From Bacillota bacterium (lineage in GTDB: Bacteria; Bacillota; Dethiobacteria; SKNC01): a stretch of 5,490 bases of DNA. A program made the translations under genes and the position numbers. Positions 1 through 5,490 of the stretch are shown here, piece by piece; within the stretch, counting starts at the first letter, position 1, and each line of letters opens with the position of its first letter. The stretch covers positions 1 through 5,490 of the forward strand of contig SKLX01000196.1 in the NCBI GenBank assembly GCA_007121375.1, written 5' to 3'. Under the pieces are notes generated by a model, which saw nothing but the letters and a program-made list of their open reading frames with translations, was not told the DNA's origin and made no database searches.

Positions 1-1587
1 ATAATTATCTCCACCTACAATAAATCCTTCTCCTCCCTTTTCAGCCCTTTCTACAAATTCAGGGTCAATGCTGTTAAAGACATATTGGGCAATGGCGGGA
101 ATATTTGAACGCAAGGGAAGAATTTTAGCCCCTGCTGGCATTATATCATCGGTGGTAATATTATCTCCTGTTTTTAAAAACACTTCACCGGAGATTTCTT
201 CTTTAAGGGGTTTATTCAAAGGTAAAGGCTGTATATTAGGACCTCTAATAATTTCAATTTCTTCCGGGTTTTCTGCTGGAGGAACAATCATGCGATCATC
301 TATTAAAAACCTGTCTGGAAGTTTAACCCTTTCATATTCACCCAGTTCCCTGGGATCAGTAATTTTTCCTTTTAAGGCTGCTGCTGCTGCTCCTTCCGGT
401 CCGGTAAGGTAGATGCCTGCATCTTTAGTTCCGCTCCTTCCTTTGAAATTACGGTTAAAAGTCCTTACAGACACACTCTCCGTTGGAGGAGCCTGTCCCA
501 TACCTATACAGGGACCGCATGCAGATTCAAGTATCCTGGCCCCTGCTGCAATCAAGTCTGCGATAGCTCCCTCCCTGGCTAACATTAAATAAACCTGCCG
601 GGAGCCCGGGGCAATTACCAGGCTTACCTGGGGATGAACAACTTTTCCCTTTAATATGCGGGCAACCTGTATGAGATCCGCATAAGAAGAATTGGTACAG
701 CTTCCAATGGCCACCTGGTCCACTTTAATATTAGTAAGTTCTTTTAAGGGAGCAACTTTATCAGGGCTGTGGGGACATGCAGCCAGGGGCTCTATGTCTT
801 CTAAGTTAATAAAAACCTCCTGGTCATAACTTGCACCTTCATCGGCTTTTAATTCTATCCAGTTTTTTTCTCTACCCTGGGCAGCCATAAATTCCCTGGT
901 AATCTCATCGCTGGGAAAAAGGGAAGTAGTAGCCCCCAGCTCAGCCCCCATATTGGTAATGGTAGCCCTTTCTGGCACAGTCAGGTTTTTAACCCCCGGA
1001 CCTCCATATTCAAATATCTTTCCTACTCCACCCTTTACGCTTAACCTTTTCAGGATTTCCAAAATAACATCCTTGGCTCCCACCCAGGGCGAAAGTTTTC
1101 CTTCCAGGTATATCCTCACTACTGAAGGAGTAGTAAGATAAAAAGGACCTCCTCCCATAGCTACGGCTACATCCAGGCCTCCTGCTCCCATAGCCAGCAT
1201 GCCCAGACCTCCGGCTGTGGGAGTATGACTATCGGAACCTAACAAAGTTTGTCCCGGAACACCAAACCTTTCCAGGTGAACCTGGTGGCAGATACCATTT
1301 CCAGGACGTGAAAAATGAATTCCATAACGGGTAGCAACACTTTGCAGAAAACGATGATCATCGGCATTTTCAAAGCTGGTCTGTAAAGTGTTATGGTCCA
1401 CGTAACTGACGGATAGTTTAGTTTTTACCTGAGGTATATCTAAAGCCTCGAACTGCAGGTAAGCCATAGTACCTGTAGCATCTTGAGTCAGGGTCTGGTC
1501 AATTGAAATACCAATTTCCTGGCCGGGGCCTATACTTCCTGATAACAGATGATTTTCTAATACTTTTTCGACTATATTTTTTCCCAT
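1..1587 (-). CDS. acn: Aconitate hydratase (aconitase), ~640-residue bacterial form, C-terminus cut by window edge
   Basis: This cytoplasmic [4Fe-4S] enzyme isomerises citrate to isocitrate through cis-aconitate. The frame is open for 529 codons from ATG at 1587 to the window edge. Residues 62-66 (YVDHN) hold an Asp-His pair, H101 lies in ICHQVH, and D119-S120-H121 in GSDSHTPTAG match known active-site positions. The three cluster cysteines are C297 (GSCTNS) and C357/C360 (ACGPCIGMG). From about residue 465 the chain enters the swivel domain (TGDNITTDDIMPAG), and the window ends at GGDNY, where family members continue into the GQGSSREH active-site loop; roughly 110 residues are missing. Fusion of the swivel domain on one chain argues against the two-subunit LeuC/LeuD enzymes; homoaconitase cannot be wholly excluded. 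AGGAGGT six bases before the ATG fixes the start. A terminator upstream and its own likely promoter suggest an independent transcription unit. Confidence 0.93.
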   Translation of the reverse strand, partial: MGKNIVEKVLENHLLSGSIGPGQEIGISIDQTLTQDATGTMAYLQFEALDIPQVKTKLSVSYVDHNTLQTSFENADDHRFLQSVATRYGIHFSRPGNGICHQVHLERFGVPGQTLLGSDSHTPTAGGLGMLAMGAGGLDVAVAMGGGPFYLTTPSVVRIYLEGKLSPWVGAKDVILEILKRLSVKGGVGKIFEYGGPGVKNLTVPERATITNMGAELGATTSLFPSDEITREFMAAQGREKNWIELKADEGASYDQEVFINLEDIEPLAACPHSPDKVAPLKELTNIKVDQVAIGSCTNSSYADLIQVARILKGKVVHPQVSLVIAPGSRQVYLMLAREGAIADLIAAGARILESACGPCIGMGQAPPTESVSVRTFNRNFKGRSGTKDAGIYLTGPEGAAAAALKGKITDPRELGEYERVKLPDRFLIDDRMIVPPAENPEEIEIIRGPNIQPLPLNKPLKEEISGEVFLKTGDNITTDDIMPAGAKILPLRSNIPAIAQYVFNSIDPEFVERAEKGGEGFIVGGDNY

Positions 1588-1592
1588 AGTTT

Positions 1593-1599
1593 ACCTCCT
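1593..1599 (-). promoter_or_regulatory. Shine-Dalgarno site of the aconitase gene
   Basis: AGGAGGT on the minus strand lies at the standard distance from the ATG at 1587. It is a near-perfect match to the 16S rRNA 3' end and supports this start. Confidence 0.85.
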
Positions 1600-1630
1600 G
1601 ATTTACAGCATTTTTATGATTTAAAATAAT

Positions 1631-1649
1631 TAAAGGTTTATCCCCTTTA
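1631..1649. repeat. Short inverted repeat overlapping the aconitase -10 region
   Basis: TAAAGG (1631-1636) and CCTTTA (1644-1649) form a 6-bp inverted repeat with a 7-base spacer. It overlaps the candidate -10 box and the expected transcription start, a position suited to a repressor operator. The arms are short and AT-rich, so it may be chance; no known regulator site is recognised. Confidence 0.25.
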
Positions 1650-1674
1650 TATCAAAAAAGTGCTTTTAATGCAA
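1646..1674 (-). promoter_or_regulatory. Candidate sigma-A-type promoter of the aconitase gene
   Basis: On the minus strand, TTGCAT (1669-1674) and TATAAA (1646-1651) are separated by exactly 17 bases. The -10 box matches consensus at five of six positions, the -35 box at three. It lies downstream of the terminator and about 60 bp before the aconitase ATG, where a promoter for a separate unit would be expected. Transcription would start near 1639. The region is AT-rich, so a chance match is possible. Confidence 0.5.
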
Positions 1675-1700
1675 CAAAAGGCAGGGAAATTATGTTTTTG

Positions 1701-1749
1701 AATAAAAAGCCCCTTTCAAGTATGTTGAACCATACCTGAAGGGGCTTTT
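1701..1749 (-). terminator. Rho-independent terminator after the DUF1540 gene
   Basis: Arms at 1705-1724 and 1731-1749 pair over about 19 positions with one bulged base and one G-T type mismatch, closing a 6-base loop. The core is AAAGCCCC/GGGGCTTT. Read on the minus strand the stem is followed by TTTTTATT, a usable U-tract. On the plus strand the T-run is only four bases, so it acts mainly leftwards. It lies 35 bp beyond the DUF1540 stop. No other terminator is seen between here and the glutamate synthase genes, so it may end that whole transcript. Confidence 0.88.
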
Positions 1750-1783
1750 CCAAAAAGAATACCTTATAATATAATTTGATCCT

Positions 1784-1960
1784 CTAATTCATTTTGGGAC
1801 AAAAAGTAGCGCAATCGGTTTCCTCTGTATCCCCGGCATCAGGGGGTTGAATCTCAATTTCATTGGCCAGGCAATGATCACCATTTTCATAGTATTCACA
1901 GGTGTTTACCACACACTTAACCCTGGAAATAGGTTTTTGATTTTTTTCCAATCTTGCCAT
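1784..1960 (-). CDS. DUF1540 domain protein, 58 residues, cysteine-rich
   Basis: A small, probably cytoplasmic protein of unknown function. It matches the pattern of DUF1540, a short domain common in Firmicutes: C16-x4-C21-x8-C30, then the C-LANEIEI segment, then E-TDC50-ATF and C54. The cysteine spacing suggests metal binding, which is inference. There is no signal peptide or membrane segment. The start is set at ATG 1960 because AAGGAGGTG ends just before it; a GTG at 1969 in the same frame lies inside that ribosome-binding site and would add only three residues. It follows the GXGXG gene by 72 bp and precedes a strong terminator, so it could be the last gene of the glutamate synthase transcript or have its own promoter. 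The family assignment is sound; the role is unknown. Confidence 0.87.
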   Translation of the reverse strand: MARLEKNQKPISRVKCVVNTCEYYENGDHCLANEIEIQPPDAGDTEETDCATFCPKMN

Positions 1961-1966
1961 AATGAG

Positions 1967-1975
1967 CACCTCCTT
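1967..1975 (-). promoter_or_regulatory. Shine-Dalgarno site deciding the DUF1540 start
   Basis: AAGGAGGTG on the minus strand is an almost perfect anti-16S match. It overlaps the in-frame GTG at 1969 and is well spaced from ATG 1960, so it selects the latter. Confidence 0.8.
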
Positions 1976-2032
1976 TTTTTCTCAGCATCAGGTCTCACTA
2001 TAGCTTACCTTAAAAAAAGAATTTTTATACAT

Positions 2033-2764
2033 TTAGTATGCGTATAAATTGCCGTAGGGCCTACTTCCCGCAGGAGTAATTTTCATAAAATCATTTATAT
2101 CAATTTTTTCTTCATCTTCTTGAAAATATTTTACGTAATTATTTATTTTTTCTTTCAGAATAGTTACATCCTCTTCCTCCAGAGAAGACTTATTAACCTC
2201 TTTGGCAAACCTGTAGGAAGGGACGCCTTTCCTTAAATATATTACTCCTCCGTGCATTCCGGTACCGCAGAAATCTCCTACCAGATCTTCATGGGAAGTA
2301 TCCAATCCTAACAGTACAATAATGCCTCCCGCCTGATATTCCCCCAGGAAGTTCCCAGCCCTGCCGCCAACTACTAAACAGGGGACCCTTCCTTCACATT
2401 CCTTCATGTGTATTCCCGTCCGGTAACCCACATTGGTCTTTACATATATTTCTCCACCCCTCATGGCATAGGCCATAACATCTCCGCTGTGCCCGTGGAT
2501 AATTATTTTCCCCTGGTTCATAGTATTACCCGTTCCATCCTGGGTGTTTCCTTTAACCTCCACGGTAGGGCCTCCCATAAAAACTCCCAAATCGTTTCCT
2601 GGAATTCCTTCTAAAATAATATTTATTTCATCTTCCAGGCCCGCGGCGATATACCTTTGGCCCCTTACATTTATCACCTTGACTTCTTTTTCCCTTACTG
2701 TTTCTTTACGGATAATTTCATTGAGCTGCCGATAATGAATACCTTCTGCATCTATTAACTTCAT
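2033..2764 (-). CDS. Stand-alone GXGXG domain of glutamate synthase large subunit (GltB3-like)
   Basis: This 243-residue protein corresponds to the C-terminal beta-helix (GXGXG) domain of glutamate synthase large subunits, here a separate chain. In fused enzymes it packs between the glutaminase and FMN domains and is structural rather than catalytic. Repeated glycine motifs run from about residue 60 to 180: GVFMGG, GHSGDVMAYAMRGG, VVGGRAGNFLGEYQAGG and CGTGMHGGVIYLRG-like FCGTGMHGG. The N-terminal 45 residues and the charged tail after 190 resemble extensions in GltB3/GlxC-type proteins. The same domain occurs in methylamine-glutamate N-methyltransferase (MgsB/GlxC) and in formylmethanofuran dehydrogenase subunit C, so it does not alone prove the reaction. 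Its ATG overlaps the TGA of the preceding gene (ATGA), and AGGAGG lies seven bases upstream, inside that gene, so translational coupling is expected. Confidence 0.9.
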   Translation of the reverse strand: MKLIDAEGIHYRQLNEIIRKETVREKEVKVINVRGQRYIAAGLEDEINIILEGIPGNDLGVFMGGPTVEVKGNTQDGTGNTMNQGKIIIHGHSGDVMAYAMRGGEIYVKTNVGYRTGIHMKECEGRVPCLVVGGRAGNFLGEYQAGGIIVLLGLDTSHEDLVGDFCGTGMHGGVIYLRKGVPSYRFAKEVNKSSLEEEDVTILKEKINNYVKYFQEDEEKIDINDFMKITPAGSRPYGNLYAY

Positions 2765-4026
2765 TTGACACCCTCCTCCCCGTAAAGAATACTTCTTATA
2801 GATTCCGGAAGATGAACAGGGTTTAAACTCCCCGATTTTAACTTTTCCTTTAAATCGCCGGCAGGCATCTTTTTTTTGATCATCCAGGTAAGAACTCCTG
2901 CCTCTTTTATATCACCCATTTTAATCATGCCTACCAGCCGGTTATCTTTAATAAGTACCCGGTAGTAAGTGTTTTTATCTTCATTGTAATTTATTATTTC
3001 TTCCTCTCCCGAGTTAACTTCTAAAAGACCGGCGGTGATTATGTTTAACCCAAAAAAACTAATGGAGTTTCTTGGAAACTCTCCTGAGCTCTCCATAGGA
3101 TGCCCTGCCATATTTTTACCGGCAATCAATCCCTGGCAATAAGCAGCAGGCCATATGGGCACAACCCTCTTATTTTCTGAAAGGGGATCCCAACCTTCTA
3201 CCACATCTCCTGCAGCATAAACCCCTTCCCTTTGAGTTTCCATTTTTTCATTAACCAGGATACCCCTGTTTACTGGTATGCCGGAATTTTCCAAAAAGCT
3301 TGTATTGGGCTTAACTCCTGCCGCCAGGACCAGGGTAGTACAGGATATCCTTTCCCCACTTCCCAGGATTACTCCTTCAACCTTATCTGTTCCTGTGATT
3401 TCTTCCACTGTATTATTTACTATCACCCTGATTCCACTTTTTCTGATCCTTTCTTCAAGGATTGTCGCAGAAGCCTGGTTAAGAATAGAACTAAGAAGGT
3501 AAGGGGTTTTCTCCACTACTGTAACTTTTAGACCCTTTAAGGAAAGGGCTTCTGCTGCCTTTAATCCTATAAGACCTCCACCTACCACTACCGCAGAATC
3601 ACCTTCTTTGATTATTTCCTTCAAGTGGTATACATCATTTAAATTATAGAAGAAATGCTGCCCTTTTTTACCTGAACCCTTTAAAAGAAGAGCCAGGGGA
3701 CTGCTGCCCGTAGCTATCAGGAGCTTTTGGTAAGGATACTCTCTGCCCCCTTCGGAGGTTACAACTTTTTTATCCGGGTCAACCTCTATTGCCCTGCTCC
3801 CTAGATGTAAGTTAACTTTATTTTTACTGTAAAAATCCCTTCCCCGATATATGATTTTTTCTCCGTCTACTTTACCTGCCAAAAAATATGATATCAAGGG
3901 CCGAGAATAGCAAAGGTGGGCCTCTTCGGAAAGAACAGTAATATCGCCCTTTTTATCCACGGTCCTTATTCCTTCGATAGCACCCGTGGCAGCGGCAGAA
4001 TTTCCAATAATCAGATAATCATTCAT
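2761..4026 (-). CDS. FAD-dependent NAD(P)-binding oxidoreductase (NirB / rubredoxin-reductase type)
   Basis: A 421-residue soluble flavoprotein that probably passes electrons between NAD(P)H and the ferredoxin encoded just upstream. The N-terminal FAD fold is YLIIGNSAAATGA (residues 4-16), with ATG at 106-107 region (LLIATGSSP). The NAD(P) fold is VVVGGGLIGLKAAEA (146-160), ending in acidic E172 after VTVV, which favours NADH over NADPH. The second FAD motif is YAAGDVVEG (270-278). The segment HLCYSRPLISYFL (38-49) is typical of the NirB/nitrite-reductase-like branch, and no CxxxxC redox disulfide is present. The C-terminal 100 residues match the extra domain of that branch. It lacks the N-terminal iron-sulfur domain of ordinary GltD, so it would be an alternative small subunit. 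It starts one base after the ferredoxin stop, with AGGGGGG seven bases upstream. Confidence 0.88.
   Translation of the reverse strand: MNDYLIIGNSAAATGAIEGIRTVDKKGDITVLSEEAHLCYSRPLISYFLAGKVDGEKIIYRGRDFYSKNKVNLHLGSRAIEVDPDKKVVTSEGGREYPYQKLLIATGSSPLALLLKGSGKKGQHFFYNLNDVYHLKEIIKEGDSAVVVGGGLIGLKAAEALSLKGLKVTVVEKTPYLLSSILNQASATILEERIRKSGIRVIVNNTVEEITGTDKVEGVILGSGERISCTTLVLAAGVKPNTSFLENSGIPVNRGILVNEKMETQREGVYAAGDVVEGWDPLSENKRVVPIWPAAYCQGLIAGKNMAGHPMESSGEFPRNSISFFGLNIITAGLLEVNSGEEEIINYNEDKNTYYRVLIKDNRLVGMIKMGDIKEAGVLTWMIKKKMPAGDLKEKLKSGSLNPVHLPESIRSILYGEEGVK
2772..2777 (-). promoter_or_regulatory. Shine-Dalgarno site of the GXGXG gene, inside the upstream gene
   Basis: AGGAGG lies seven bases before the ATG at 2764 and within the last codons (Gly-Glu-Glu-Gly-Val-Lys) of the oxidoreductase gene. 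With the ATGA overlap this supports coupled translation and equal output of the two proteins. Confidence 0.75.
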
Positions 4027-4027
4027 T

Positions 4028-4468
4028 TCATGACCCCCCTTTTAAAATTAAGGCCCCGTTAGGACAATTATTAACACAGTAGGGTTCCCCTCCCGAACCA
4101 ATGCATAAATCACATTTTATTGGTAAAAGGGATTCTTTCTTACTGATTTGAATAGCCCCATAAGGACATTCCAAAATACAGGTGTAACAGGAAACACATT
4201 TATCTTCATCAAGTAAAGTTATTTCTTCTTGATTTTTATACATGGCCCCGGTGATGCATCCTCTAACACAGGGAGCATCATCACAGTGCTGGCACTGGAG
4301 GGGAAAGGATACAGGTTTATCTATCTCCAGGAAAAGACGAGACTCTGCCTTTTCCTTTTCTCCTTTGAAAGCTTTAATAACTTCCCGGGAAGAAGAATGG
4401 GCTACAAGACAGTAAATCTCACATAATCCACATCCCACACAGTATTCCTTCTTTAGTTCAATTTTCAT
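4028..4468 (-). CDS. Four-cluster [4Fe-4S] ferredoxin subunit (HycB/CooF/DmsB-like)
   Basis: A 146-residue electron-transfer protein with 16 cysteines, all within four cluster motifs: C10-x2-C-x2-C-x3-C20, C59-x2-C-x4-C-x3-C71, C91-x2-C-x2-C-x3-C101 (followed by Pro), and C119-x2-C-x8-C-x3-C135 (followed by Pro). This order is that of the electron-transfer subunits of molybdopterin and hydrogenase enzymes, where cysteines of the first and last motifs and of the middle two share clusters. There is no signal peptide or Tat motif, so it acts in the cytoplasm. Set between the FMN synthase domain and the FAD oxidoreductase, it probably links the two flavins; that is inferred from gene order. It begins 30 bp after the synthase stop. 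AAGGGGGTG upstream of ATG 4468 supports the start. Confidence 0.92.
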   Translation of the reverse strand: MKIELKKEYCVGCGLCEIYCLVAHSSSREVIKAFKGEKEKAESRLFLEIDKPVSFPLQCQHCDDAPCVRGCITGAMYKNQEEITLLDEDKCVSCYTCILECPYGAIQISKKESLLPIKCDLCIGSGGEPYCVNNCPNGALILKGGS

Positions 4469-4498
4469 TTTTCAGGCACCCCCTTGTGATATATCCCT

Positions 4499-5490
4499 TT
4501 ATTCTCCCGCCTGCTTTATACCTAAAACTTCCAGTTCACGGCTGCTTAGTCCTACACCTCTAAGCATTTCCCGGTTTCCTCTGAGACTTTCTATGGCATT
4601 TATACCCATACCACCCATCATTTCCTTTATTTCATGCTTCCATCCCCGGATCATGTTAACCAGTCTCCGGGCACCAATTTCCGGGTTTAGCCTTTTAGTT
4701 AGCCAGGGATCCTGGGTGGCAATACCCCAGTTACATTTACCTGTATAACATTTTCGGCACAGGTGACATCCCAGGGCCACCAGGGCGGCAGTTCCAATAT
4801 AAACGGCATCTGCTCCCAGAGCTATGGCCTTGACTATATCACTGCTGTTTCTGATACTGCCGGAAGCTACTACTGATACCTGGTTTCTAATACCTTCCGC
4901 CTTTAACCTTTCATCTACAGAGGCCACGGCAAATTCTATAGGAATCCCTACGTTATCCCGGGTCCTGGTAGGGGCTGCCCCGGTGCCTCCCCGAAATCCA
5001 TCCAGGGTAATAATGTCGGCACCCGCCCGGGCCATGCCCGAGGCGATAGCGGCAGCATTATGAACCGCTGCAATTTTAACTGAAACAGGCCTGGTGTATT
5101 GGGTGGATTCCTTTAAGGCATATATTAACTGTCTTAAATCTTCTATAGAATATATATCATGGTGAGGAGCCGGTGAGAGGGCATCTGAGCCTTCAGGAAT
5201 CATCCTGGTGCAAGCTACCTCCTCCCCTACCTTTTCCCCAGGCAGGTGTCCTCCTATCCCGGGCTTGGCCCCTTGACCTATCTTTATTTCTATTCCTGCT
5301 CCTGCTTTTAAATATTTTTGATGAACTCCAAATCTTCCTGAGGCTACCTGGACTATAGTTCTGTGGCCCAGGTGGTAAAGACTTTCATGGAGTCCTCCTT
5401 CTCCCGTGTTATAACATATTCCCATTTCATCGGCAGCCATGGCTATGGAGGTACAGGTGTTTAAACTTACCGAACCGAAGGACATGGCGG
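4499..5490 (-). CDS. gltB: Glutamate synthase FMN/iron-sulfur domain subunit (GltB2-like), N-terminus cut by window edge
   Basis: This is the C-terminal part of the glutamate synthase catalytic domain, which condenses ammonia with 2-oxoglutarate and reduces the product on FMN. The frame is open to the right edge, and the Met at 5485 is internal: the preceding codon is Ala, giving the family motif AMSFGSVS. Numbering from that Met, the TIM-barrel motifs are NTGEGGLHE (26-34), KIGQGAKPGIGGHLPG (68-83), SPAPHHDIYSIEDL (104-117), KIAAVHN (137-143), DGFRGGTGAAP (162-172) and GSIRNSSDIVKAIALGADAV (209-228). Cluster cysteines C240-x5-C246-x4-C251 match the [3Fe-4S] site; C243 is extra. About 330 residues are present; family members without the amidotransferase part are near 500. 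No glutaminase or GXGXG domain is on this chain; the latter is a separate gene downstream. A methylglutamate-forming relative (MgsC/GlxD) is the main alternative. Confidence 0.92.
   Translation of the reverse strand, partial: AMSFGSVSLNTCTSIAMAADEMGICYNTGEGGLHESLYHLGHRTIVQVASGRFGVHQKYLKAGAGIEIKIGQGAKPGIGGHLPGEKVGEEVACTRMIPEGSDALSPAPHHDIYSIEDLRQLIYALKESTQYTRPVSVKIAAVHNAAAIASGMARAGADIITLDGFRGGTGAAPTRTRDNVGIPIEFAVASVDERLKAEGIRNQVSVVASGSIRNSSDIVKAIALGADAVYIGTAALVALGCHLCRKCYTGKCNWGIATQDPWLTKRLNPEIGARRLVNMIRGWKHEIKEMMGGMGINAIESLRGNREMLRGVGLSSRELEVLGIKQAGE

Noticed and set aside
376..393. Short GCA/CTG triplet run in the aconitase gene
   Set aside because: It encodes a run of five alanines where aconitases are normally alanine-rich, and it is too short to count as an unstable repeat.
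68..412. Plus-strand open frame of 114 codons
   Set aside because: It is antisense to the aconitase gene, whose reading frame shows full family motifs. No ribosome-binding site or recognisable protein.
1588..1783. Riboswitch or T-box leader before the aconitase gene
   Set aside because: The only strong hairpin is a simple terminator placed upstream of the likely promoter. No T-box sequence, antiterminator alternative or known aptamer core was seen.
1997..2002. TATAGT on the minus strand as a -10 box for the DUF1540 gene
   Set aside because: No acceptable -35 box is found 16-18 bases upstream and there is no TG extension, so it was not called.
3232..3531. Plus-strand open frames of 99 and 74 codons inside the oxidoreductase gene
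   Set aside because: Both are antisense to the NAD(P)-binding domain and have no family resemblance or start signal.
4824..5063. Plus-strand open frame of 79 codons
   Set aside because: Antisense to the conserved FMN-binding motifs of the glutamate synthase subunit; a shadow of its codon use.
5483..5485. ATG at 5485 as the true start of the glutamate synthase subunit
   Set aside because: It falls inside the conserved AMSFGS motif, no ribosome-binding site fits in the remaining five bases, and the family has well over 100 residues before this point.

Overview
The window reads as a stretch of an anaerobic Gram-positive bacterium, most likely of the class Clostridia. The evidence is strong AGGAGG-type ribosome-binding sites, moderately AT-rich codon use, a DUF1540 protein (a family typical of Firmicutes), a modular cluster-rich glutamate synthase, and an aconitase of the roughly 640-residue form. 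The genus cannot be told from the sequence. All supported genes lie on the minus strand, so transcription runs from the right end to the left.

Right part (5490 down to 2033): four tightly packed genes form one operon. First comes the C-terminal two thirds of the FMN/iron-sulfur synthase domain of glutamate synthase, cut by the right window edge. Next is a polyferredoxin-like protein with four [4Fe-4S] motifs, then an FAD/NAD(P)-binding oxidoreductase of the NirB/rubredoxin-reductase type, then a stand-alone GXGXG domain equal to the C-terminus of glutamate synthase large subunits. Gaps are 30 bp, 1 bp and a 4-bp ATGA overlap. Together they look like a split glutamate synthase in which NAD(P)H or ferredoxin electrons pass through FAD and the ferredoxin to the FMN site. 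The glutamine amidotransferase part is not in the window; it may lie upstream.

Middle (2032 to 1588): a 58-residue DUF1540 protein with five cysteines follows 72 bp after the GXGXG gene. It is followed by a clear rho-independent terminator, which probably ends the whole transcript. A sigma-A-like promoter and a strong ribosome-binding site then precede the next gene.

Left part (1587 to 1): a 529-codon fragment of aconitase, cut at the left edge just inside the C-terminal swivel domain. Aconitase leads towards 2-oxoglutarate, the substrate of glutamate synthase, so the two transcription units fit one theme: carbon skeleton supply and glutamate formation. No mobile element, CRISPR array, tRNA or rRNA was seen.
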